NCBI GenBank assembly: GCA_024643445.1
Contig: JAHEMX010000001.1
Coordinates: 10,755-32,248, forward strand
DNA from: Desulfobulbaceae bacterium
GTDB taxonomy: Bacteria > Desulfobacterota > Desulfobulbia > Desulfobulbales > Desulfocapsaceae
Direction of reading: 5' to 3'
DNA length: 21,494 nt
Made by a program: the position numbers and the translations under genes
In this document: positions 8,299-14,795 of the stretch, one piece after another
Layout: every line of letters starts with the position of its first letter
Position numbering within the stretch: the first letter of the stretch is position 1
The notes under the pieces: model-generated
What the model saw: only the letters and a program-made list of their open reading frames with translations
Database searches by the model: none
What the model was told of the DNA's origin: nothing

Positions 8299-9534
8299 CT
8301 ATAGTTCTCCTTCAATGCCGTATCGTGATCGATACTCGGCAAACTTTCGGCTCAACGCTTCTGGATCCAAGCCGAATTGTTCACAGGAATAGTGGTGGAT
8401 ACCGTGCTTCCCCTGTGAGTTGGCTTCCAACCAAGTATTAATCCGATCCTCGATTCCATTATTGTAAGGAATATTAAAACGCTTATAGATCGCATTTACA
8501 ATGCCGATCGGATTCTCCACGAGATCGGTGAAACGCACATCGTAAAACCGATCCTCGAACCCTTCACGCGCCCGGTTACCCTTCTCGATTGATAGTTCGA
8601 TCTTGTTTGAAGCATGCTGTCCCTGTTGCGCAAAATCGATGTCAGTGCTAAATGCAGCATGCCACCGCGAATGCTGACTGCAGCTGGAGGGAATCGTCTT
8701 TACGGGATCTCGGTGCGTTTGGATAATACAGGCGTCTGGAAAGACGGATAACAACGAATCGAGGTGTTCCAGATGCATAGGCGCTTTAAGCAGCCATCGT
8801 TCTCGTTGATCCAAAAATTGTAAAATTTTCAGTTGAATCCTATAATATTTATATGCTTGCTGCCAGCCCTGCCAGGATTGAAGCATTTTTCCATAGGAGT
8901 AGGCTGATCCATAAAGCAGGAAAAAGTTTGACAGAAAGGAATTCATAAAAAGTATCGAGCATTCTTCAGGGCTATCTTCGCTCATGGGGTGAATAGCCTG
9001 ATAATCTGGAATCAACTTTAAGATATGCTGAATAGTTTTTTGCGCCAATGCTATTCGTGTGTCCAGCGAACCATGGGAAGGATCGGGTGGCGGCGCTGGC
9101 TGCAAAGCCTCCCAGAAGCGGAGACTACGATTAGTTGCATCATTTGCCAAAAGCCTCTGCAGCAGGGTCGTTCCGGAGCGCGGGATGCCGACGATAAACA
9201 GAGGGCGGCGGATTTCTTGTTGTGCGATATCCGGGAAATCGCAGAGCGCTTTTTGGATGCGCAGCCTGTTCGCAAGATGCCAAATTACCATCTCGCGGAT
9301 CTCAGACGATCCTTTGGCGTTCAGATTCGCATCGTTGGCATATGAGGCCAATAATGCCCGCATCGGTATCAGAAAACTCTTATCGCCCCAATTTGTCAAA
9401 CCCGTCATCTGTTCCGCTGCTGCAAGTAAAGATTTTTCCGAGTAATGTGAAGAAGAACCGACCAATGAACAACAAATGTTTCGGAAAAAATTTCTGACGC
9501 GCCGCAAGGTTTTTTGACTGTCGAGAAGGCACAT
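8299..9534 (-). CDS. PAPS-dependent sulfotransferase
   Basis: A 411-aa cytoplasmic enzyme of the sulfotransferase family (Sulfotransfer_3-like) that moves a sulfonate from PAPS to a hydroxyl or amine acceptor. The 5'-phosphosulfate loop is PRSGTTLLQ at 118-126. The 3'-phosphate site is THRDP at 273-277, followed by serines at 283-284. HPMSEDSPEE at 182-191 matches the conserved catalytic or acceptor region of this family. The family's usual N-terminus (LLAAAEQMTGL) begins near residue 37, so about 35 residues are a non-conserved extension. ATG 9534 is the only usable start after an in-frame stop, but no ribosome-binding site is visible. It appears to be the first gene of the operon. Likely acceptors are a hydroxyl of the polyketide-peptide product, including the beta-hydroxyl made by the neighbouring KR, but the substrate cannot be read from sequence. 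Confidence 0.92.
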   Translation of the reverse strand: MCLLDSQKTLRRVRNFFRNICCSLVGSSSHYSEKSLLAAAEQMTGLTNWGDKSFLIPMRALLASYANDANLNAKGSSEIREMVIWHLANRLRIQKALCDFPDIAQQEIRRPLFIVGIPRSGTTLLQRLLANDATNRSLRFWEALQPAPPPDPSHGSLDTRIALAQKTIQHILKLIPDYQAIHPMSEDSPEECSILFMNSFLSNFFLLYGSAYSYGKMLQSWQGWQQAYKYYRIQLKILQFLDQRERWLLKAPMHLEHLDSLLSVFPDACIIQTHRDPVKTIPSSCSQHSRWHAAFSTDIDFAQQGQHASNKIELSIEKGNRAREGFEDRFYDVRFTDLVENPIGIVNAIYKRFNIPYNNGIEDRINTWLEANSQGKHGIHHYSCEQFGLDPEALSRKFAEYRSRYGIEGEL

Positions 9535-9837
9535 TATTTTCGAGAACCGATTTGTAAAAGTTATTTAACGAGGTTTTTCAACTGAAACGACTCAATTTCT
9601 TTTCGTTTTTAAATTCCAACTATCAATTGTGTTACGTCAAACAATTTTGTTATGATCTCAAACCAAATTCCAAGACGTAAAGTTACCTTGAATAATCATT
9701 TTTTTCGTTTAATATCAAGGCATAAGATAATTTTTACCGTAGCTAATGGATGATATTCCGAGGATAAAATTTCGATCATAACGTAGAGATCGGGCCAAAA
9801 GACGATTCTTCAATGTGGCCCTATTTGGTATCTCTAA
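9535..9837. other. AT-rich leader region of the biosynthetic operon
   Basis: About 300 bp without a convincing reading frame on either strand, visibly richer in A and T than its surroundings. It must carry the promoter of the minus-strand sulfotransferase-PPTase-PKS-NRPS operon. On the minus strand a TTGACG hexamer (9640-9635) could be a -35 box, but no good -10 follows at normal spacing. A 22-bp near-palindrome at 9625-9646 overlaps it. A weaker inverted repeat, CCTTGA (9686-9691) with TCAAGG (9715-9720), lies further upstream. Near the IS end, GGGCCA and TGGCCC arms form another short dyad around 9793-9822. Confidence 0.6.
9625..9646. promoter_or_regulatory. Candidate operator: 22-bp near-palindrome
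   Basis: The arms AATTGT (9625-9630) and ACAATT (9641-9646) are perfect inverted repeats, and 9 of 11 base pairs of the whole 22-bp site match. It lies 91-112 bp upstream of the sulfotransferase ATG and covers a possible -35 hexamer (TTGACG on the minus strand). Size and position fit a dimeric regulator site, but no regulator gene is in the window and the site could be chance in AT-rich DNA. Confidence 0.35.
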
Positions 9838-10671
9838 CCACCCGCCCCACCTAGCCGGTCCACCCACAAGTTAGTGAATCAGGATAGTTGACCTTCTCCC
9901 CTGCGCTGATTCGTTATGCTTCACCAGCAACGCTTGCGGCGCTGGTGGTTGGCAGTTCAATGAACTATGCGGACGAATGGTATTATACCAACTCCGCCAT
10001 TGCTCGATCAATATCTGTGCTGCCTTCAGTGTATAAAAGATTTCTCCGTTAAGCAGTTCATCTCTAAGCTTGCCGTTGAATGATTCGTTGTAACCGTTCT
10101 CCCGGGGGCTGCCTGGTTCGATAAACAGAGTCTTTACTTTGAGTTTGGCAAGCCATTTCCTCACTAAATCAGCAGCAAATTCTGCCCCATTGTCTGAACG
10201 AATATAATCGGTTACTCCTTTCAATAGGAATAGATCCAGCAGGTTATCGATAACGTCAATTGAGTTGAGTTTTCGTGCGACCTTGATGCTCAGACATTCC
10301 CTCGTATACTCATCGATTACCGTCAGCATCCGAAACCGCTTACCATCATGGGTGCGATCCATGACACAATCATAGGCCCAGACATGATTTCTGTACTGCG
10401 GGCGTTTACGGATACAGGACCCATCATTAAGCCACAGTCGTCTTCTCTTGGTTTGTTTCTGGGGGACTTTCAGCCACTCTCGTCGCCAGATACATTCGAC
10501 ACGTTTATGATTCACCTGCCAGCCATCATTTCTCAGCAGGGCCGTGATTCTTCTGTATCTATATCTGCCGTACTGTAGGGCCAGGCTGATAATTGCCTCG
10601 GTCACGAGCGCTTCATCATCTCGTGGCTTTACCTGGTGGCGCTGAACAGATCTTTCCCCTCTGAGGTGGAC
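9838..10671 (-). mobile_element. 5'-truncated IS3-family element (IS407-like)
   Basis: The element consists of OrfB plus its downstream end. The stretch at 9838-9863, read on the minus strand as GTGGACCGG then GGGGCGGG, resembles terminal repeats of IS407-group elements, although the extreme tip looks degenerate. The other side stops near 10671, where the sequence changes to an IS4-family transposase start. OrfA and the first part of OrfB are absent, so the element cannot be complete. Confidence 0.75.
9871..10605 (-). CDS. IS3-family transposase OrfB (N-terminally truncated)
   Basis: This 244-aa frame (GTG 10605) is the catalytic part of an IS3-family OrfB. An HTH_21-like segment (QYGRYRYRRI, NHKRVE) precedes an rve integrase core with the DDE triad Asp79, Asp138 (RSDNGAEF) and Glu174 (NGYNESFNGKLRDE). 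The 35-residue gap between the second Asp and the Glu is typical of IS3. Family-like residues continue upstream of the GTG (SVQRHQVKPRDDEAL, to about 10650) with no start codon before the stop at 10680. The original N-terminus and the OrfA needed for frameshift expression are therefore lost. It is probably inactive, though the catalytic residues survive. Confidence 0.88.
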   Translation of the reverse strand: MTEAIISLALQYGRYRYRRITALLRNDGWQVNHKRVECIWRREWLKVPQKQTKRRRLWLNDGSCIRKRPQYRNHVWAYDCVMDRTHDGKRFRMLTVIDEYTRECLSIKVARKLNSIDVIDNLLDLFLLKGVTDYIRSDNGAEFAADLVRKWLAKLKVKTLFIEPGSPRENGYNESFNGKLRDELLNGEIFYTLKAAQILIEQWRSWYNTIRPHSSLNCQPPAPQALLVKHNESAQGRRSTILIH

Positions 10672-10786
10672 AGCCAGTTAAGCCCTTTGCCCGTCGTTCT
10701 GCCTAATGTTTGGCGATTAGATGAGCAATTTCAGTACGGGAAAAATGATGAAGAAGTTGACTAAACAAGCTTGCTACCTTTATCAT
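10670..10786 (-). pseudogene. IS4-family transposase 5' remnant (DUF4372-like N-terminus)
   Basis: From ATG 10786, with an AGAGGG ribosome-binding site 7 nt upstream, the frame reads MIKVASLFSQLLHHFSRTEI and on through AHLIAKH. An in-frame TAG follows at 10705-10703, then AERRAKGLTG. This matches my memory of the N-terminal domain of IS4-family transposases, where KHKAERRAKG continues with GW. Similarity ends at about 10671, exactly where IS3-type sequence begins. The gene is therefore broken by a nonsense codon and by loss of the rest. The AT-rich DNA just upstream (about 10800-10860) may include its terminal repeat, but I cannot fix the end. Confidence 0.7.
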
Positions 10787-10881
10787 GTGTCTGCCCTCTT
10801 TTGTAATTGTGATGAGATGTTTGTTGGCGCAAAAATCTTACACCACAATTTACCGGGACGGCATTCTGTTTAAATCCTATT

Positions 10882-10925
10882 TTGGACAAGAGAGTCTTGT
10901 GATTATATTTTTGCTTATTTTATAC
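10882..10925 (+). promoter_or_regulatory. Candidate sigma-70 promoter for the HsdR_N-like gene
   Basis: TTGGAC (10882-10887) is followed after 16 bp by TATATT (10904-10909). A second overlapping pair is TTGTGA (10897-10902), 17 bp, then TTATAC (10920-10925). Both lie in an AT-rich stretch 75-115 bp before the gene. The rest of 10787-10998 holds no gene that I can see. Confidence 0.4.
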
Positions 10926-10998
10926 CTGCTCTCTGTTATTTTTTTATGCTAGCTGACCGTTCCCCCTTGCAGGGCGAGCCGGCGTTGTGGAAGATACT

Positions 10999-11547
10999 AT
11001 GTCGCAGAGTCATTCTCATCACCTGGTGTACGGTACGCTGTTTGATTATCTCAACGGTGAAGAGCTGATCGATACCGATGACGAGCGCATTCGCCAGCAG
11101 ATCAGTATTTTGATGACAGAGGAACTCGGTTACCGGCGGGAAGAACTTACGCCTCGCCTCTTTATTGAAACACTTTTCACCCGCAACTTTGTCAGATCCG
11201 TCATCGATCTTACTATATCACTTGACGGTCGGCAGGTAATGATCTTACGATACGGTCCCGGTTCGCTTGTCAGCCGGGAGCGTTCGGCGTTAGCCGCCGC
11301 ACGGGTGCTGAACAGGGAGTATATTATACCGCTGGCTGTGGTCACCAACGGGAGCAGCAGTCTCCTGCTGGATACGGCAACAGGAAAGGTACTTGACGAT
11401 TCCGGGACGGCAATTCCATCACGGAAAAGATTACAGCTCATGCTGCCCTCGCTGCGGTTTCTTCCTCCGCAGGATGAAGATAAAAAAACGAGGGAGAAGC
11501 GTATCCTTAATGCCTTTGATCTCGAACGATGCTGCATAGGCATTTGA
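10999..11547 (+). CDS. HsdR_N-fold (type I restriction enzyme R N-terminal-like) small protein
   Basis: This 182-aa stand-alone protein resembles the HsdR N-terminal domain (HSDR_N_2 type) found without the helicase part; I recall such proteins from Desulfobacterota. Recognisable pieces are HHLVYG (7-12), DERIRQQI (28-35), the strand with Asp70 (VRSVIDLTI), YGPGSLVSRERSALAAARVL and a late LDTATGKV strand. The nuclease E-x-K motif expected after Asp70 is replaced by ILR at 82-84, so cleavage activity is doubtful. No HsdM, HsdS or helicase gene is nearby. ATG 10999 has GGAAG 5 nt upstream; GTG 10987 would add four residues and is possible. It is 98 bp upstream of the DAHP synthase on the same strand and may share its transcript. 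Its function is unknown to me. Confidence 0.8.
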   Translation: MSQSHSHHLVYGTLFDYLNGEELIDTDDERIRQQISILMTEELGYRREELTPRLFIETLFTRNFVRSVIDLTISLDGRQVMILRYGPGSLVSRERSALAAARVLNREYIIPLAVVTNGSSSLLLDTATGKVLDDSGTAIPSRKRLQLMLPSLRFLPPQDEDKKTREKRILNAFDLERCCIGI

Positions 11548-11645
11548 ACCGACGATACGGCATACGTGTTTTCACCACGGTTTTCTTTACCGGAAGGTAA
11601 AAAAGTTATAAGCCACTGAAAAACTGAAACTACCAAGGAGCAGTC

Positions 11646-12995
11646 ATGCCCATGAAAGACATCAGCTGGACCAAGACAAGCTGGAGACAATTTCCGGCCC
11701 ACCAGCAACCAACCTGGCCAAATGAGGCCGCTGTGCAGAAAGTACTGGCCGAATTAAGCCATCTGCCACCACTTGTTTTCGCCGGCGAGATACGGTCACT
11801 CAAAGCCCTTCTTGCCAAAGCGGTTACGGGAGATGCATTTCTTCTCCAGGGCGGCGACTGCTCGGAGAATTTTTCCCAGGTCACCGCCCCAAAAATCCGC
11901 GAGGCCCTCCGGGTACTCCTGCAGATGGCGATCACCCTGACCTATGCCGGCGGGGTACCGGTTATAAAAGTGGGCCGCATCGCCGGGCAGTTTGCCAAGC
12001 CGCGTTCTTCCGATACAGAGCAGGTTGGCGACCTGGTGCTCCCCTCCTATCGTGGAGACATGGTCAATAGAGCTGACCCGACCATGGAGTCCCGCATACC
12101 AAACCCGAAGCGGATGCTCAAGGGCTACAACATGGCGGCTTCGACCCTGAACCTGCTTCGCGCCTTTACACGGGGCGGTTTTGCAGCATTGCACCGGGTC
12201 CAGGCCTGGAACCAGGAATTTGTCTCACAATCACCGATGGGACGCTCCTACGAACGCCTTGCCAAACAGGTCGATCAGGCCATCCGGTTTATGGAGACCA
12301 TTGGCATTCCCGTTGACTCCCCCCAGATAACCCAGGCGCAGCTTTACACTTCCCATGAAGCCTTGCTGCTCGAATATGAAGAATCCCTCACCCGTATAGA
12401 CTCAACAACCGGGGACTGGTATGACTGTTCAGCCCATATGCTCTGGATAGGCGAGCGTACCAGGCAGGCGGACGGGGCCCATGTTCACTTCCTCAGCGGT
12501 GTGCTGAACCCGATCGGCGTCAAGATCGGCCCGAGCTACGACCTGGACGAGATCAAACGGCTTGCGGATCTTCTGAACCCGGATAATGAACCTGGCCGAC
12601 TGACCTTCATTACCCGGCTGGGCAAGGATGCGATAGAAAAAGTACTGCCGCCGCTGCTGCGTGAGATGAAGAAAGAAGGCCGTAATATTGTCTGGAGCTG
12701 TGATCCGATGCATGCCAATACCATTACCGCTGCAAGTGGTCACAAGACCAGGAAATTCAACGATATCCTGTCCGAATTGACAAGCTTTTTTGAAACGCAT
12801 TGGGCTGAAGGTACGGTTCCGGGCGGCGTTCATTTCGAACTGACGGGTGAAAATGTGACCGAGTGTGTCGGCGGTGCCCGGGATATCGTCGATGACGATC
12901 TGAATCTCAATTACCAGACATCCTGCGATCCGCGTCTGAACGCCGAACAGAGTCTTGAAGTTGCTTTTCAGATTGCAGAGATGATCAGAAGCTGA
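11646..12995 (+). CDS. 3-deoxy-7-phosphoheptulonate (DAHP) synthase, class II
   Basis: It condenses phosphoenolpyruvate and erythrose 4-phosphate to DAHP, the first step of the shikimate pathway. The 449-aa length and motifs are those of the class II (plant/AroG-mycobacterial type) family: QGGDCSENF with metal ligand Cys72, SCDPMHANT with His356, GGVHFELTGENVTECVGG with Glu398, and TSCDPRLNAEQ with Asp428. The substrate-binding KVGRIAGQFAKPRS segment (108-121) is also present. The start ATG 11646 has AAGGAG 5 nt upstream; a second ATG at 11652 is less well spaced. A strong terminator follows. It is likely the primary aromatic-pathway enzyme rather than part of the NRPS/PKS cluster, because it lies across the IS remnants on the other strand with no partner shikimate or phenazine-type genes. 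Confidence 0.95.
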   Translation: MPMKDISWTKTSWRQFPAHQQPTWPNEAAVQKVLAELSHLPPLVFAGEIRSLKALLAKAVTGDAFLLQGGDCSENFSQVTAPKIREALRVLLQMAITLTYAGGVPVIKVGRIAGQFAKPRSSDTEQVGDLVLPSYRGDMVNRADPTMESRIPNPKRMLKGYNMAASTLNLLRAFTRGGFAALHRVQAWNQEFVSQSPMGRSYERLAKQVDQAIRFMETIGIPVDSPQITQAQLYTSHEALLLEYEESLTRIDSTTGDWYDCSAHMLWIGERTRQADGAHVHFLSGVLNPIGVKIGPSYDLDEIKRLADLLNPDNEPGRLTFITRLGKDAIEKVLPPLLREMKKEGRNIVWSCDPMHANTITAASGHKTRKFNDILSELTSFFETHWAEGTVPGGVHFELTGENVTECVGGARDIVDDDLNLNYQTSCDPRLNAEQSLEVAFQIAEMIRS

Positions 12996-13010
12996 ATCTT
13001 CCGCCCAAAG

Positions 13011-13042
13011 GCCGGGACCCAGACAGGGAGTCCCGGCTTTTT
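13011..13042 (+). terminator. Rho-independent terminator after DAHP synthase
   Basis: A perfect 8-bp stem, GCCGGGAC (13011-13018) with GTCCCGGC (13030-13037), has an 11-nt loop and is followed directly by TTTTT. It lies 15 bp after the stop codon. Confidence 0.9.
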
Positions 13043-13203
13043 GGCACCGCGGAGACTCCTGTAAAAGATTACATTTGAGTAATTTTTCTTGACCGCACCC
13101 CCCTTCCGTTTACTGTTTCAGAATAGTCAGCCTTCTTTTTTATTCATAAAATCGTGAATAGCGCAGCTGAGAAAGCCATCCATTTCACAACATGGAGATT
13201 GCA

Positions 13204-14655
13204 ATGAACAAGTCACAGGCCCTTCGCTTCAGTGTAACGCCACTTGCCGCCATTATGTTTCTTCTGGTGCTGACGGTAGCCCTGTCACGAGCGGCATCAC
13301 CGCAGGACATCGAAATCCTGGACAGATCAGCCAAAGCCTTTGCCAGTGTCGTTAAAGACGCCAAACCGGCTGTCGTCCACATCAAAGTCAGCAGTACCGT
13401 AGAATCCAGCCCGGAACTTGAACAATTTTTCAATAATCCGTTTTTTGAGCGTTTCTTCGGCCCGCAATACCGGCAGCAGGAGCCGCAGCAGCGCAAAAGA
13501 CATCAACAGGGTGCCGGCTCCGGTTTTATTATCAGCAAGGACGGGCTCATCATAACCAACAATCATGTGGTCGATCAGGCAGATAAAATAACCGTGATCC
13601 TATCAGACAATGCCGAGGCCGAAGCAAAATTAATCGGCACCGACCCGAGATCGGATGTCGCGTTGATTAAAATTGACGTAAAGACTGATCTGCCGACGAT
13701 TCCCCTTGGAGATTCCGATAATCTTGAGGTAGGTGAGTGGGTTATCGCCATCGGTAACCCGTTTGGCCTGAGTCAGACGGTCACCGTCGGCGTCGTCAGT
13801 GCAAAAGGTCGCAGCCGGATGGGTATTAATGAGTATGAAAACTTTATTCAAACCGATGCGGCCATCAACCCCGGTAATTCAGGGGGGCCGCTGCTCAATA
13901 TCCATGGTGAAGTAATCGGCATGAATTCAGCCCTCTACAGCCGGACCGGCGGCTACATGGGTATCGGCTTTGCCATTCCGATCAACATGGTGAAGTCTAT
14001 CGAAGACCAGCTGCAGAAAAACGGTAAGGTGACCAGAGGCTGGCTCGGTGTAGCCATTCAGGATGTAGATGAGAACCTGGCCGAATCTTTTGGCCTGGAG
14101 AAAGCTGAAGGCATCCTGGTAAGCGACGTTCAGCCGGACTCTCCCGCTGAGAAGGCAGGCCTCAAGCAGGGCGATGTGCTCCTGAAACTGGGTAATACCC
14201 CGCTCAAGGACGTCACCGACCTCAGAAACCGGGTGGCCATGATAATCCCCGGTACCCAGGTAAGCCTGAACATCATCAGGAATGGAAAGCCTGCGGATAT
14301 GACGGTTACCATCGGGGAACAGCCTTCTGATTTCGGCGCTGTTGCCCAGGGTCCGAAGACCAATGGCTCGCTCAAGGATTTCGGCCTCGTCCTGCAGGAA
14401 CTCACCCCGGATCTGGCCGAGCAGCTCGGTTACCAAGACCGGCAGGGCGTCGTTATCAGTGAGGTGGAGCCTCAGAGCCCGGCAGATAATTCAGGCCTCA
14501 AACCGGGACAGCTCATCGAGGAGGTAAACAAAACGAAAGTTACCAGCCTGAAAGAAATGAACCAGCTCATCCAGGAATCTGAAAACAAGAATCGCATCCT
14601 GCTCAAGGTTCGTTCCGGCGGTTTCAGCCAGTATGTGGTATTAAGAGCGGAATAG
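13204..14655 (+). CDS. degP: Periplasmic serine protease, DegP/HtrA family (Do)
   Basis: A 483-aa envelope quality-control protease and chaperone. A signal peptide covers about residues 1-31: basic MNKSQALR, hydrophobic core LAAIMFLLVLTVAL, then SRAA. The trypsin-like domain has the triad His121 (TNNHVV), Asp151 (DVALIK) and Ser226 (GNSGGP). Two PDZ domains follow, about 278-370 (RGWLGVAIQ, GLKQGDVLLKLG) and 392-480 (GVVISEV, GLKPGQLIEEVN), as in DegP/DegQ. A flexible Gln-rich segment (about 88-102) corresponds to the LA loop. ATG 13204 is chosen over ATG 13192 because GGAG lies 6 nt upstream of it and it gives a standard signal peptide. A TTGACC hexamer at 13089-13094 might be a -35 box, but the matching -10 (TACTGT) is poor. 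It converges on lon. Confidence 0.96.
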   Translation: MNKSQALRFSVTPLAAIMFLLVLTVALSRAASPQDIEILDRSAKAFASVVKDAKPAVVHIKVSSTVESSPELEQFFNNPFFERFFGPQYRQQEPQQRKRHQQGAGSGFIISKDGLIITNNHVVDQADKITVILSDNAEAEAKLIGTDPRSDVALIKIDVKTDLPTIPLGDSDNLEVGEWVIAIGNPFGLSQTVTVGVVSAKGRSRMGINEYENFIQTDAAINPGNSGGPLLNIHGEVIGMNSALYSRTGGYMGIGFAIPINMVKSIEDQLQKNGKVTRGWLGVAIQDVDENLAESFGLEKAEGILVSDVQPDSPAEKAGLKQGDVLLKLGNTPLKDVTDLRNRVAMIIPGTQVSLNIIRNGKPADMTVTIGEQPSDFGAVAQGPKTNGSLKDFGLVLQELTPDLAEQLGYQDRQGVVISEVEPQSPADNSGLKPGQLIEEVNKTKVTSLKEMNQLIQESENKNRILLKVRSGGFSQYVVLRAE

Positions 14656-14662
14656 CGCTACG

Positions 14663-14685
14663 TACCCTGAAACAGGTTCAGGGTA
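14663..14685. repeat. Short inverted repeat after degP
   Basis: TACCCTGAA (14663-14671) pairs perfectly with TTCAGGGTA (14677-14685) across a 5-nt loop. It lies 8 bp after the degP stop. It has no T-run and may stabilise mRNA ends or act together with the larger hairpin that follows. Confidence 0.6.
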
Positions 14686-14701
14686 TCATGGCGGGAAGAT
14701 A

Positions 14702-14754
14702 CAGCAGGGGTTAACCGGGCTTTGAACAGCCCGGTTAACCCCTGCTGCGTTTTA
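14702..14754. terminator. Shared terminator between convergent degP and lon
   Basis: A perfect 20-bp stem (14702-14721 with 14728-14747) encloses the 6-nt loop TTGAAC. On the plus strand it is followed by CGTTTTAAG, so it serves degP. The stem also lies 49 bp beyond the lon stop. No T-run follows on that side, so termination of lon here is less certain. Confidence 0.85.
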
Positions 14755-14795
14755 AGCCTCCCTTGGTGCTGAAGCCTGTGCACAGCAAAGGCGGG

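Noticed and set aside
8289..8342. N-terminal extension of the PPTase from TTG 8342
   Set aside because: It overlaps the sulfotransferase C-terminus and has no ribosome-binding site; the family core starts later.
11646..12995. DAHP synthase as a precursor-supply gene of the NRPS/PKS cluster
   Set aside because: It is on the opposite strand, beyond the IS remnants, behind its own neighbour and terminator, and no aromatic substrate is suggested by the A-domain pocket.
13192..13203. ATG 13192 as the degP start
   Set aside because: ATG 13204 has a well-spaced GGAG and gives a typical signal peptide; the earlier ATG contains that same SD in its own codons.
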